From positions 61,286,533-61,350,532 of the forward strand of contig OX485804.1 of NCBI GenBank assembly GCA_950295325.1: a stretch of DNA of 64,000 nucleotides, in the 5' to 3' direction. The notes below the pieces were generated by a model, which saw only the letters and a list, made by a program, of their open reading frames with translations, was not told where the DNA came from and searched no databases. Position numbers and translations under genes: made by a program. The first letter of the stretch is position 1. The number at the start of each line of letters is the position of its first letter. Positions 1-12,540 of the stretch are shown here, one piece after another. The DNA is from Polytrichum commune. Its lineage: Eukaryota; Streptophyta; Polytrichopsida; Polytrichales; Polytrichaceae.

Positions 1-109
1 GGCAAATGACTCTGCATGACATGTTCAAAGATTAAAGTATGAACCCTGATTTCTGTCAAAAATATTCCGCACTTCACCGGGATGCGTACTTAAAGGGGTG
101 TGTACTTAA

Positions 110-1544
110 GTAGGAGATTATTGTACAGTGTGGCAATTACTGTCGCTTACAAAGTGATTTTTTCATCCAAACTTCAATCATCCATCACACATTTTTCCAT
201 AGTTGCTTACAACGACATTGAATGCACTTATGGTGAATTGGGTTCCTTGCCCAATATTGAAATGCCCACATTGCTCTAGTGATAAGATACATTCCGACAT
301 TTGGAATGACAACTTTCAACGTTCTACTCGAAATCTGTGGAGTTGTGACAATGAGCACGAGAGCCCCAAGTAAGATTAGATTGAAGACAATGACATTGCC
401 AGAATCTAGTTGCTAGGTGTTCGAAATTTATTATTCCCGCTTCCAAAGAATATACATATGTATATAAAAGAAGCAACAACTCCTTATCAAAACTGGATCC
501 AGACACAATTATGGGCTGCTACAAAGCAGCGAAGCGTGGGATTGCATATTAGATCTCTAAAGATTGCACCCTGTGAATGAGCAACTGCACAGGTAGTGCA
601 GAGAGATGACACTCATTCATCTTCAAGCATCGCACATACTAAATCACTTACTCAAGGCTCCGATTTACTCCACTTCCAAGGTAGAAGGGGCAGTCTATGT
701 AGTTGCTCTCGGTGGAGGAGTTTATAGTGAACGTGGAGGGTTTTTAGAAATTTTCCCTCGGAAAGAAGGGAAAATTGGGGGGGGGAATAGAGGTGTGGAA
801 TTGTGGATGTAGAATTTGCACCAGAAGTATATAGGTACAGTATGTGTGGAAGTTTCGCAATAGATTCTCGAATCGGAATGGGATCTGTCGTCTAGAACTT
901 TCATTTCAAATGAGGACTGTTGCAAAGGGCAGGCAATTGCATACTTGCAAAATTTCTTGTGAACCACAGTAAGGTCACGGCTTTTGGAGCAGATCTCTAC
1001 CACTAATGATGGTAGAGAAAAGAGCTAAATGACAAAGATCTGCGCAACTGAAACAATGACCACAGCCCAAGATCTTGTAACAGCCCTCCAGAAATAATAA
1101 TGGGAGCAAATCAGGACTCGAATACACGTGCAAACGATGGGAGAAATAGATTCCTGAAAGAAACAAAGAGAGTGCAACATTCTTAACAAGTTTCTCTAAA
1201 ACTTCTTCATTCTGCACATCCGAAAAACAACCCGCGGGTGTGCAGAACAGAAAAAGGGTGTAGATCAAAAAGTTACTTGTTCGTGCAGATCTGCTTGTCG
1301 CTAAGCTTAGCCGCATCGCATCGCATCGTGGAAACTCTCAAGCACACAAGGAGCCCTTACAGTGGAGGCGGAACCACGACAAGAGTAAGCCGACAAGAGA
1401 AGGTAGGGTTTTGGCCAAAGGATGAACTCATCCATCATCCATGACAATATTTGTTCACTTGTCCATAAGAACTGTATTGTCACCCGAAAAGTTACCATAG
1501 TGACATAAAATGTCATATGACATAAAATATCATATTTAGTGTAG
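110..1544 (+). mobile_element. Partial CTACACT-family element
   Basis: Positions 130-290 match the left subterminal block (TTACTGTCGCTTACAAAGTG with CATCCAAACTTCAATCATCC). Positions 1390-1544 match the right end, closing with ATCATATTTAGTGTAG. The left terminus is not seen and may lie off the window or be lost. The middle, about 300-1380, shows no recognisable coding sequence; short ORFs of up to 113 codons have no family motif. Confidence 0.5.
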
Positions 1545-1867
1545 TATTCACATTACAAAATATGAATTAGAAAGTGTGTGGGAGAGAAATACACATGCTT
1601 GAACCATGCCAAGAGTGTCCCCACCAAGTTGGGTACATGGTGGGTGAGGGTACCTGGTGGGTGAACAGTACTCCGAGAATATGGGAATTAGGAACGCCAA
1701 GTTGGAAAGTCCACTAGGCTCCAGCAATGCTCAAATGAGCTATGGGGCGGGCTTTCAATAGTTCCATTCTCGGAAAATCTATCTTCGATGGCGAGCTTCC
1801 CACGGCAACGCCATCGACGTGAATTACTTTCTTTGGATATTCTACAGCATGTTATGCATGGGAGAGG

Positions 1868-2690
1868 ATGGGGTCACAACGGGTGGGAGGACCAAGAAGG
1901 ACAAAAACTTCTACCCATAGGAGGAGGAGCAATGAATGTAGAAGTTTCATGCATACCTCTACAAACTCAAGGAGAGGGATAGGGCAGAAGAACACCACAT
2001 TTTGGAGTAGTGTTATGGTGCACTACAATTGTCACAAACTAGAGGGAGGAGCAAATCATCCAGCCAAGTCGTTGGAGATAGAGCAGTGTGACATAAAGGT
2101 TGCAGTAGGAAAGTTCATTGGTTGCTATTAGACAATCAAAGATCTTGATGAGAGTGGAAAAACTGAGGATGATATTGTCTGTGATGCTACGAATCTTTAC
2201 AAACAAAAATGTGGGGAGGCCTTTGTTTTTTAAACATTGTTGGTTGTTGCTAAAACCTATCCTCATTTTGTAGCAATCTTCACGGCCAAGCAGAAGGCGG
2301 GAGGGTACGATATCCTTGCTCCAAATGTTTTGCCAATGGGTCGACGGGTCATTGTTGCGACCTCTTGGTGTTAAGTCTTCCAAAGTAGAGCATCTCAACA
2401 TGAAGGGCAAGGAACAAGCTTTGCGGGCCAATGCAAAAACGGCCAGTGATTTTGCAACTGCAACTATGAAGAAAGCAGAGCAAATCACATAACAAAATGC
2501 ATTCAACCTTTTTACTCTAGAGGATAAGTTTATTACCTGTGACATAGCTAGCCAATGGGTTCTCCTTTGAAGAACCCAAGAACTCGCAAAGCTCTAGGCC
2601 AAAGTTGCGAACGATGTTGTTGCTACCCTCACCGCCTCCACAACCTCTATTCCTTCAAGATTTGGCGTCACCAAGTCCCTCATCCAACTT
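1868..2690 (+). pseudogene. Myb/SANT-like accessory protein relic of a Harbinger element
   Basis: Reading across several stops and at least two frame changes gives SLEIEQCDIKVAVGKFIGCY, then DESGKTEDDIVCDATNLYKQ, then KHCWLLLKP (about 2065-2260). This spacing of W/C-K-x(n)-SGxTxxD-A-Y-F-HCWxxLK is that of the trihelix/SANT-like accessory proteins of plant PIF/Pong elements. Further on, a helical segment (EQALRANAKTASDFATATM) matches the C-terminal part of that family. It runs towards the transposase fragment at 2762-3046 on the other strand. The gene is dead. Confidence 0.6.
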
Positions 2691-2761
2691 GAAAAGTGTT
2701 AGCATATAAACCACAAACTCTCAGTATTAGTTTGATCCTTTTTTGTTCCACAAAATTAATG

Positions 2762-3046
2762 CTAAACCAAATCATCTCTCAAATTATAATAAGTTTCTAG
2801 ATCATGTAGATTGGTTGTGCCCACTTGCAAGTCATTTAAAGTAAAGCCTTGCCTCAGTCTAGATGAAGAAGAGTTTGGAGCATCAAGAACAGGGAGATCT
2901 CCATCACTTTCATCCTTTATAATCATATTATGCATAATGACACATACATACATGACATCGGCAATAATGAAAGTACTCCACAATCTACAAGGGTGTGCGT
3001 TCATCAACCATTTGGCTTGTATTACACCGAAACACCTCTCCCCATC
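2762..3046 (-). pseudogene. PIF/Harbinger transposase C-terminal fragment
   Basis: The frame starts at about 3046 with GERCFGVIQAKWLMNAHP and continues with CVIMHNMIIKDE and LRDDLV. The ERxFGxxxxKW block and the CVIMHNMIxxDE block identify the end of the plant DDE transposase family (Plant_tran/DDE_Tnp_4), with the third catalytic Glu at ER. There is a stop immediately upstream of the ER block. There the sequence changes abruptly to the element's subterminal repeat, so the first two catalytic Asp were lost by deletion. Confidence 0.82.
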
Positions 3047-3059
3047 CTTTCAGATGACA

Positions 3060-3370
3060 CTTCTTATGAATAAGTGAACAAATATTGTCATGGAAGATGG
3101 ATGAGTTCATCCATTGGCAAAACCCCTGCCTTCTCTTGTCAGCAACTTGTGATGAAATACTGTCATGGTATATTGAAATTTGGATGAAAAATCACTTGCC
3201 AAGTGACAGTAATTGCAACACTGTAAATCTATAATCCCCCCAAAAAATTACAAGGAATGACAAATAATGTTTGGTTAACATTTAGTGTTAGTGACACTAT
3301 ACCGTGGTTTACAACTAGTATTGAGCAAGACACTTAGAATTGGTGACACTAAATGTCATACTTGGTGTAG
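3060..3370 (-). mobile_element. CTACACT-type terminal region of a Harbinger-like element
   Basis: Reading from 3370 inward gives CTACACCAAGTATGACATTT, a stretch with TTGCAATTACTGTCACTTGG, and ATGACAATATTTGTTCACTT. The same blocks occur in the same order in the short element at 31650-32059 and in part at 110-290 and 1390-1544. The block runs straight into the transposase fragment at 3046, which links these terminal repeats to a PIF/Harbinger element. Confidence 0.7.
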
Positions 3371-5879
3371 GGCATATCAAGAATCTGCATCATCATCAAA
3401 CTGTGAACAACAAGAAAATAAAATACCTTTTTGGTCCTTTCAACAATCGCTTCAACTGCCACAGCAAGATATTGGAGTTCGGTAGTTGTTAAGCATTTGA
3501 AGCTAATGAGTGGAGCCAAATCTTCTTTTGTCCAACTCGATCAGAAACTGATTGCAAGTGTTTTCATCAAGGCATTTACTGAGGAAAGAGTTAAGGCATT
3601 TCTGAAGGTTTCGCCCCTTTCGAGCTCAAATCCATTGACGTGTCCAAAGCATTCAATGTAATGCATTATTACCACTGCTCTCTTCTTATTAGGCTGCTTT
3701 TAAGGTGTTTTGGTGACCATCTGGAGAACCCGAGTACTGTAGCATAAACTTTCCATAAACCCACATCATCAAACTGTGAACAACAAAAGCCTAAATTCTC
3801 CTTTTTGTTCATGACCATTACTCATGGCTGATGAACTTTGGACTTATGTATGTCAAGTCTTGCAAAAGAATCAGGTTGGCCTTGCACACATTTATCGCTC
3901 ACAATTGATCTGGAGCTTGCCCTTTCTAAGCTGATTTTGTGGCTTTTCAGGTCAGGCCGAAGAACATGGGATATGAATGATGATGAAGTTATTGAGGATA
4001 TATCATGTTTGGACACATATAACAGGTAAATTGTAGTAGACTATATGTAGCCACAGGTAAGGTGGTTCTTGTGAGGGCCATTGAAAACAAAACGAACTGC
4101 ATCCCGAGTTATGAGGTAGACCAATGTTGCGTGGACGTTTCTCTTAATATTGGGGTGCTTAAACCAATTCTTTGGCATGTTTTTGGAGTCCATTTGGATT
4201 AGTGCTATGCATGATTGGCTTAGCAAATCGACTTGGACATGGTAGATTCTAAACCAATATAATAACGTGCATCATATGAATATAGTACAAATGTTTGAAG
4301 TCATTTACCACTGGCTTCCTAAGCATCTCTAGACCCACAAGTTTTTCATATTGCAAATGACGATCAGAATTGTCCCAACACTTGCCCAACCCCCGCCACA
4401 CTAAAACCAACGCTCCACCAATAAAAACTTTGAGCCCTTGTAACTTTTGCATGTGGGACCTTAATAAATCGTAGAAGTGACCCACACCTAGCTATGTTCC
4501 AATGCTTGCCAAAAAAATCAATCTCACTTTTTACATAAAACCAACGTTACATTCTCCAAAAAAATCCCTAGTTTTCATCATTCACCCCCCGCCTTGAGCT
4601 TGACACATTCGGATGGTTTAAGATGTGCTCAAGTTAATGGATTAGGAAGCATGCCTACCTAGAAAATGAATTCTTCATACCATGCACAAAACTCATGCGA
4701 GTGTAAGAAGGGTTATTATTTGAGGCATTAGCAAACATATTATACATAAGGAACATGTATTATTTCCTTCTAGTATGTCCATCTAAAAGACTATCAAATG
4801 TTTTGAAGTAAAGGTAGAAGTAAGGTCTAACTAAATGTCTAAAAGTCCAAACCAAGCTTAGTTGCCATGAGATAACCAACTTAGACCCCTCTAATATGTT
4901 TTAGATATTAGAATGCAAACCAATGTGGCCTAAACCCTATTATGATCATTTATAAGTCTAAAAAGATTCTATAAAAAAGTAAGAATTTAGAATTGCCTCA
5001 CGGAAATGCCTATAACTTATAACTAAGATTTTATAATAAATTGAAACCACTTAGTCTAGAAGAAACAACTTTAAGAGCTATTTGTGCATATAAAACTCAA
5101 AAAAATATCAACTATAGAAAACTGTGACAAGCCTTCAAAATTATATAAACCTAGATAGGTCGTTTTCTAAATAGTCTCACGGAAACCTCCATAACTTCTA
5201 GACAAAAATTTAGATTATTATAATTGAATTTGGGTTGCACAAAAGACTTAAAAATTTATCCGTAGATTTGAAGTTTGTAGAAAATTAACACTTCGAGAAT
5301 CCGTGTTGAGTTTTAAGTCAACTGTATTTAACAGACCAAAGGCTTCAAACTACTCACTACTAGTCTAAGACTTTCTATTCCTTTCCTTACCCATTCAAGG
5401 TCTTATAGAATTCAAGTATCTTCTTAAAGCTAATTATACTAACTTTTTGGTCTCTAATATCATTGTTGATATCAAATGAGCCTAAGATAAAAGATTTTAT
5501 GCTATGGAATAGTTAATTACATCTTCAATTTCCAAGGGACAAGTTAAATAAACACCATGCAGTTCTAGCCCATGTCCTCGTCAATCTACTTAATATTGCA
5601 TAGTATATGGATAGTTTTAAATACTATATTTCATTGAAATGTGTTTAATCATAGTTGCATGTGTTACAAGTGTTGCTTCATGCACTTGGATTTAGAGTTT
5701 CTAGGGTTTTATGATGATGTTACAATCCTCCGCCCTTCGGACCTTTATAGTTGTTGGTGTGCCCACTTCGCTCATGATGACAAAATTTGAGTACTTGCTT
5801 GGAGATCCTGGATATCTTGAAGATAATTTGTTTATTATGTGGAGATTTGGCATTGTGAAGAGACCACCGGATATGGATC
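3371..5879. other. AT-rich DNA, nothing assignable
   Basis: Only small internal duplications are visible: TCATCAAACTGTGAACAACA near 3390 and 3765, and a TCACGGAAA-type block near 5000 and 5180. No gene motif was found. Confidence 0.4.
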
Positions 5880-7408
5880 AATGAGCACTAACAACTTACA
5901 ACAAGACACATGCCGGGTACCGTGTGCAAGTTGAGTGGGGAATCCAGGGCTTGAAGCATAAGTTTTGAAGACTCATGAAATAGTTTGATGTTGCTAAACT
6001 CAAGTACAACCACTTGTTTAGAGCCACAACTATCTTGACTAACTTCATACATAGGCATAAAATGATTTTGAGCACGCCATGGTTGGAGTTCAAATTCCAC
6101 CTGTACAATCTTTGTGGGTGGGAGGGTGACTTTTGAATATCCTTGGATGATTAAGAAGGTTAAGTGTTCGCACATATCTATGTGAGCTTATTATGTGTGA
6201 CTTGTGGACTAAGCATTGAAGCACCTATTGGGTTGGTTGTAAAGCAAAGCCATGAATGTTATACACACATCTATATAGGAGCTTATGTATGACTTGTGGA
6301 CTAAGCATTCACACATCTTTGAGAATACTTATGTAGCAATTATATATGTGAATACAAGCTCTATTGTATCTTTGCATTGATAAGAATTTGCATGGAGTAA
6401 GCCAACGCATATATACATTCATTTCATTCCCAACAACTCATGCAACAACTCCACCACCTTCTTCTTCCTTTCTTGTTCATTACTTACGTACAACTCTACT
6501 ACTATCTTGATGTTCATGATCTTGATGTTCATGATCTCGATGTTCGTAGCCTTGGCATTATTAATTCTGTATCTAGCCGCCAAAAGACTATCTCTAGCCT
6601 CACTAGATCCCTCCAATATCATACCTCTCATGGAATGAGCTTGCACCATCAAACACTCACCCTTGCTCAAAGGTTTGGAATCACCTGATATATTCTTTGC
6701 TTGAGCACTAGGCACCTTTTCCTTCTCTTTTGAAACTTCAAGCATTGATGCAGTGGCAAGGGTGGAGGTTGTTGTCTTGGTGGAAACTAGGGATGGCATA
6801 TTGCCGGTCCTATGAGTTGGTGGAGGTCACGTGGTCTCTCCAAGAATTTTTTTTGTCTTTGTTTCAATATGCTCCTCCCTGCATGTCCATCCATTGGGTT
6901 TCATTGTTCCAACATCACATTTTATTACAAACAAGCACTCAACCTGCATCAAGGTTGGCTCTTGTAGTCTTCAGTTCTTTTAACCCATCGCAAAGACAAT
7001 CTTTGAATGTCTCTTCCTGCAAGATGTTATTAGGGTATGCTTCAAGATAGATAGCATAAACTTTTTCCTACATAGCATAAGGTATGAGTTGCGTGACCTT
7101 CTTCTTACGATCATTAGAGTAAAGCTCAAAGTGGATATTGTTCGTCTTCACCAACACACTCAACTACACGCCCTCAAGTAGCGCCCTTGCGCTATTTGCA
7201 GTTGCTACAAACAATGTGTGCATAGCCTCATTGTGCACCGGCATTATGGCAATAACCAAATCACTAGTCCATGGCGGTTGGCCACCCATCCTAGGTGTGG
7301 GTGCATTGGACCATTTTGTCCTCCACCATTCACGGGTAGATCACTCCATTGTCAAGTTGAACACCACGTGCGACCAAAAAAAATCTTCTTTTGGTAAGTT
7401 GCACCACC
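5880..7408 (-). pseudogene. Unrecognised decayed coding traces
   Basis: Minus-strand frames at 5888-6175 (95 codons) and 6419-6799 (126 codons) have no stops over longer runs than the AT-rich background. The latter ends in a Glu/Lys-rich stretch with a triple IMNIKI repeat. No family motif was recognised. Near 7310-7345 a block resembles 9813-9850, so the hAT element at 7417 probably landed in one larger dead element. Confidence 0.3.
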
Positions 7409-7416
7409 AAAATGGG

Positions 7417-9230
7417 CAGGGTTGTCTATTGTGTCGTGACGGAGGGTAATCCCGGCATAATGTCGTGCCGTCACGACACGTATCCGTCATGACATTATGC
7501 CGGATGCTGTCTTTATCCTGACGGACTTGAATTTTACCGATTTTTTTGTGTAATTACATTAACCCAATTCAGACATGTAGGATTTACAATGTCCACGTGT
7601 GATGACATGTCAGCAAAGTAAAGGTAAAGTGGGGAAAAATTTACTACAGCCCGTCCGCCCCCCCATCCGCCCCTGTTCCCGACCCCGTCCGCTCCGTTCC
7701 CAACCCCGTACGCCCCGTTCCCCCCCCGTCCGCGCCCCGTTCCCCCCCCCCCGTCCGCTCCCCCGTCCGCCCCAGTTTTTTTTTTTTTTTCCCCCCCCCC
7801 CCCCTTCCCCCTCCGCCCCATTTAAAAAAAAATTTCCCCCCCCCCGTCCGCCCCGTTCCCCCCCGTCCGCGCCCCGTTCCCCCCCCGTCCGCGCCCCGTT
7901 CCCCCCCGTCCGCGCCCCGTTCCCCCCCGTCCGCCCCTCCGTCCGCTCCCCCGTCCGCCCCAGTTTTTTTTTTTTTTTTTTTCCCCCCCCCCCCTTCCCC
8001 GTCCGCCCCATTTAAAAAAAAAAAATTCCCCCCCCTCCGTCCGCTCCCGTTCCCCCCCGTCCACGCCCCGTTCCCCCCCGTCCGCGCCCCGTTCCCCCCC
8101 CGTCCGCTCCCCCGTCCGCCCCAGTTTTTTTTTGTTTTTGTTTTCCCCTTCCCCGTCCGCCCCAATTTTTTTAAAAAAAATTTCCCCCCCCTCCGTCCGC
8201 TCCCGTTCCCCCCCTGTCTGCCCCGTTCCCAACCCCGTCCGCCCCGTTCCCCCCCGTCCGCGCCCCGTTCCCCCCCTGTCCGCCCCCGTTCCTCCCCCGT
8301 CCGCTCCGTTCCCCCCCGTTCCTCCCCCGTCCGCTCCGTTCCCCCCCCCCCCCCCCGTCCGCCCCAGTTTTTTTTTTTTTTTTTTTCCCCCCCCCCCTTC
8401 CCCGTCCGCCCCATTTTTAAAAAAAAATTTCCCCCCCTCCGTCCGCCCCCGTTCCCCCCCGTCCGATCCGTTCCCCCCCGTCCGCTCCCCCGTCCGCCCC
8501 AGTTTTTTTTTTTTTTTGTTTTCCCCTTCCCCGTCCGCCCCAATTTTAAAAAAAAAAATTTCCCCCCCCTCCGTCCGCTCCCGTTCCCCCCCTGTCTGCC
8601 CCGTTCCCAACCCCGTCCGCCCCGTTCCCCCCCGTCCGCGCCCCGTTCCCCCCCCGTCCGCCCCCGTTCCTCCCCCGTCCGCTCCGTTCCCCCCCCCCCC
8701 CCCGTCCGCCCCAGTTTTTTTTTTTTTTTTTCCCCCCCCCCCCTTCCCCGTCCGCCCCATTTTAAAAAAAAAATTTCCCCCCCTCCGTCCGCCCCCGTTC
8801 CCCCCCGTCCGATCCGTTCCCCCCCCCCCCCGTCCGCCCCCGTTCCCGACTCCGTCCGCTCCGTTCCCCCCCCCCCGGTCCGCTCCGTTCCCGCCCCCGT
8901 TCCCGACCCCGTCCGCTCCGTTCCCCCCCCCCACCCCCGTCCGCCCCACCCTCGTCCCCCGTCCGCCCCACACCCTCCTTAGTCGTTTTTTACTACTTTG
9001 ATTTTAACAAAATGGTAAACAAAATGGCAAAATGATTTACCTGGCGCTAGGCATATCCACGACCACGTCGGCGTTTTCTGCCACATAGGACGCCACCTTG
9101 GCAAGAAGGTAAGTATTTTACCCACCCTAGTCCGTTCCCCCTATGTTGACCCTACGTGGACCCTATTGTGTCGTGACGGATTGGTCCGTCACGACACGAC
9201 ACCGTCATGACGTCGCGATAGACAACCCTG
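7417..9230. mobile_element. Non-autonomous hAT-type transposon carrying a C-rich minisatellite
   Basis: The element has 13-bp perfect terminal inverted repeats, CAGGGTTGTCTAT on the left and its complement on the right. It is flanked by a perfect 8-bp target duplication AAAATGGG (7409-7416 and 9231-9238). CAGGG-type ends with 8-bp duplications are the hAT signature. Subterminal regions hold palindromes: GTGTCGTGACGG at 7431 pairs with 7468-7479, 7452-7464 pairs with 7491-7503, and 9168-9197 is a perfect hairpin with 13-bp arms and a 4-base loop. There is no transposase; the interior is a minisatellite (separate entry). The intact ends suggest a fairly recent insertion moved by an enzyme encoded elsewhere. 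Confidence 0.88.
7650..8980. repeat. C-rich minisatellite with higher-order blocks
   Basis: The basic unit is about 17-21 bp of the type GTCCGCnCCnGTTCCCCC. Larger blocks recur. Each is a run of units, then CCCCAG followed by 9-20 T, then 5-13 C, TTCCCCGTCCGCCCCAT, an A-run, TTT, and C-runs. The CCCCAG-T anchor occurs six times, at about 7771, 7961, 8121, 8363, 8500 and 8711, at irregular spacing of roughly 140-240 bp. The + strand is almost pure pyrimidine, so the minus strand is G-rich with many G4+ tracts. Long minus-strand ORFs here (up to 383 codons of G/A/R/T) reflect composition, not a gene. Confidence 0.9.
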
Positions 9231-9238
9231 AAAATGGG

Positions 9239-10200
9239 TCAAAATTTTATCAATTTTTTTTCATGAGTAGATATATATAGTACCTATGACATAGTCAAAA
9301 GTGGTAACTAAATTTGATGATTTGTTTTTTTCATAAAACATGCCGTTTCTAACTAGAATGACACAGAATTGAACTAAAAAATTTACTAAAAAATATAAAG
9401 ATGACTAAAAATTTCAAAAGAGTATACAAAAGATACTATCAATGGTTATGTATATGTAGAAAAAATATCATAAATTTTAAAATTATATATGGCATGTAAT
9501 ATAGGGGTAGCAAACTTTGTCCGCATGTGGTGTCAACTTGACAATGAAGTGACCTCCCCGTGCCACCATTTTGTTCATCAACGTCGTTGCTTACCCATAC
9601 AAAGATGGAGTGGAGATGTATGCCCACTCCACCCTTTGCATGTATGCCTTTTAAATATTTGATGAGAGGTCCAACCTTGTGCAATGAGGACGAGCTTACC
9701 GATGAGGACATGTCCATATTGGAATCATGGTGGAGGACATATTGTTTGGCACATAATGGATTGGATTGATGGAGGAAAAAATGTTGCACAATATTGAGAA
9801 AGCCATGAAATTGTGACATTTTGTCCTCCACCAATCTACTCCATTCCATCGCGAACATTCTTACAAGCGATGGCAGTTTTTACAACAAAAAATTAAGCCA
9901 TGTTGGCTTTTCCCATTCAATACGGCCTTTGTTTGGATCAAGCTCATAAGCCAACTTGTCCTCCAATCTTATGTAGATATTATATAGATCCTCATATTTT
10001 CTCACGAAATAATCTCTCTTGTCCTCCCCCTTTGAGCACCGAATGCAAGGCCATAAAGTATGCCCAAATATCAAGCTCCTTACATGCCAACTCTTCCCCA
10101 TATAGTTTGCAGCACATTGGTGAGTCAAAGTATTGACACTTGAGTTTCTTCTCATCTGTCAGCCATAAACCCCCACCCTTATGTGTCTGTATCCGGGTGA
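9239..10200 (-). pseudogene. Unrecognised decayed coding relic
   Basis: Minus-strand frames at 9880-10155 (91 codons; KGEDKRDYFVRKYEDLYNI) and 9439-9858 (139 codons; MEWSRLVEDKMSQFHGF) are consecutive and charged. They look like pieces of one broken protein, but no family was identified. Positions 9515-9557 form an inverted repeat with 7337-7380 on the other side of the hAT insertion. It could be part of an old transposon. Confidence 0.3.
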
Positions 10201-10539
10201 CGGCTTAAGGCTCACACCTGATCATTTAATTAAAGTTTAGCTCTCAACTCCACCTCCAAAGATTAACAAGTTAAAGATCAAAGCTCATACTTTACTCACA
10301 CTGTAGATACAAGCATTAAAAAAATGCTCTTTCCTCCTCCTAATTCTAGCACACTACAACCATCTAATGAATTCCCACTGAACTAGGCCCTCCACACTTG
10401 GACGAGTACCTTGCAATTAGAGGTATCTTTAATTCCTCTTAGATTTATTCCTAACTCCTATTAATGACCTTGACTAATTTCACTACCCTATCACTAACCC
10501 TACACACTAATTGCCTACTGTTGCTTAACCGCCCCCTCC

Positions 10540-11760
10540 CTTGTTCTATGGACTAATTGCCGTCAAGTTCCCAGCTCCCTGTCATCCTTCTCACACCGAT
10601 CCCAACAGATGCCTCCCCTGTTTTGGTCCAGCAGCCTCCCATACTCCTCACTACTGCCTCAACAGGTCATTGCAGAGGCTCTCCTTTCTCCCCCATACTG
10701 GCGGCATTCCCTGCCTCCTCTACTTGAACCGAATCACACTCAGATGCATGATCTCATGTCCAAGCTTGATGCCTCGCATGGCTTCGACCCAAATTCCAGA
10801 GTTGAGGAACTGTTGGTGTCAGCCTTAGTTTGTTTGGACTAGGCAGCCACCTCGCCGCAGTCTCGGTGTCAATCGACCATTCAACCTCGGCAGTTTCCGC
10901 TGCATTTTTCCTTAGCCAGCCGACTTCTCAATCTTAGCTGGTTTTCCAAGAGCTTAGCCCTCGACAGAAGGATTCCTTGCGCTCTAGCTGCTGGAAGCCG
11001 GATTCAACACCAATTGACTTTGAGCCTCAAGGTCAGCCTGCTAGCTCGCCATGCATTACCTGTTCTCCTGAACTCTTTGCGACATTTGGCACTGCATCCT
11101 CGGAGCAAAATCCCAACTCTCGCCCAAAATGTGGTTGCCGCACTCACAAATCCCTTCTAGAGCTTCTCACATATCTCCAGACTTGCACACAATTGATCTG
11201 GTTACCTGGGACACTCAACATTCACCGAAGTTTTGCTCCCGAATCCTCCGCAGTAGTACCCCCTGCCCTAACCTCCACCTTAGCCAGCTGCCTTCCTTCA
11301 CAACCCACCCACAATGCTCTGCTCCCAATTCCGCAGTGAGATTCAGCGAGTACCCACACCTTACCATCCGCAACCGCTGCTGGAACTAAGCTGATGCCTC
11401 ACTTTCGGCAACCAACCTTTCATGGCCGCATTCCCACTGGAAAGCTTACGCTCCTGGTCCTTCGGATTCAGCCATCCTTGGTGGCTGCATTGCCTCCTCC
11501 ATCAGTTGAGCCAAGAGTTCTCCTTGTCATCGAGCAGTGGATGTGCTTCAAAACCTGGAAAAATTTGGCAGGGCCCTGCCGAGCTGCCTTCGCCCTCCAT
11601 AGCCTCTGTTCGGTGGTGTGTGTAAGAATGAGGCCGCCGTAGCTGGGTTCACTGGACCCCCTGTCCAACTCCCGAAATAACCGACTCCGCCCTATCCTCC
11701 TGGATGCTTCTCTTCGGCCATACAACAATTCGAACATGGGCCCCTTCTAATTCGGACAAT
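10540..11760 (+). other. GC-richer stretch without a recognised gene
   Basis: Base composition rises to near 50 percent G+C with overlapping ORFs of 77-120 codons in several frames. None keeps a frame for long and no motif was recognised. It may be a decayed element or gene fragment. Confidence 0.35.
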
Positions 11761-12456
11761 AATATTGGCCATGCCCTCCAAAGTCGAACCTAAATCACAC
11801 TCCTATTAACTATCTCGCTTGTTTTTAATCTTTTTTCAATTCTAATAACACAAGTCGCACGCGTAACTCGACAAGATCCCACACTACACATCTTACCCTT
11901 AAATGTAACTAAATCTAAACTATAGTGCCTTTCAACAATTCACACAACACAAACACTAAATTCTAATGGTTTTTAAAGGTTAAGAAGACATGTGGGCACA
12001 ATATTGGGCTCACATCATCCCCATAATTGAGTCCCTCCCCTTCCAACCTCTCCTCCCATAGACTTGATGTATCTATCCGTATGGTCCAATAGAATTCGTC
12101 ATACGCAAGCAACTATCTTACAATTGCTTCCACGAAAACCCTTGTGTGGCAAGAGTACGAATTCCAATCCATTTTTGGAATGACATAAACACCAAACCTC
12201 TTAGAGAAGGTAGGGGACCCCAATGTCGCATCATTAGATGAACACATGAACACCCACAACCTAAGATCAAGTGGAAATGTAGCTATATTTTATATTGAGC
12301 ACATGGAAAAGTTACATGCCTATAGAAACACACCGTCCATACTCTAATTCCTACTAACGAGGGTCTATCAACCTTTGACGCTTAGCCCGCAAGCTTAAAC
12401 TTGCCTTGAGAAGGTAGTATACAATACTAGGGTCTATATTAATGGGGACATATCCA

Positions 12457-12540
12457 CCGGGGGGGGGGGGGGGGTTGGGCACTAGCAAAAATGTAGAAAA
12501 CCACGTGTGAGAAAATGTAAGGTGGATTTTATTCAAGACA
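12457..12540. mobile_element. Truncated end of a poly-G-ended element
   Basis: A run of about 17 G after CCACC is followed by GCACTAGCAAAAATGTAGAA and CACGTGTGAGAAAATG, which resembles the left end of the copy at 23064. No opposite end or target duplication was found, so this is a fragment of a CCAC-GGGG subfamily. Confidence 0.5.

Noticed and set aside
7644-8973. Long minus-strand ORFs of up to 383 codons made of Gly, Arg, Thr, Ala, Asp and Lys
   Set aside because: They lie in all frames over the minisatellite and follow its base composition; no start context or family motif.
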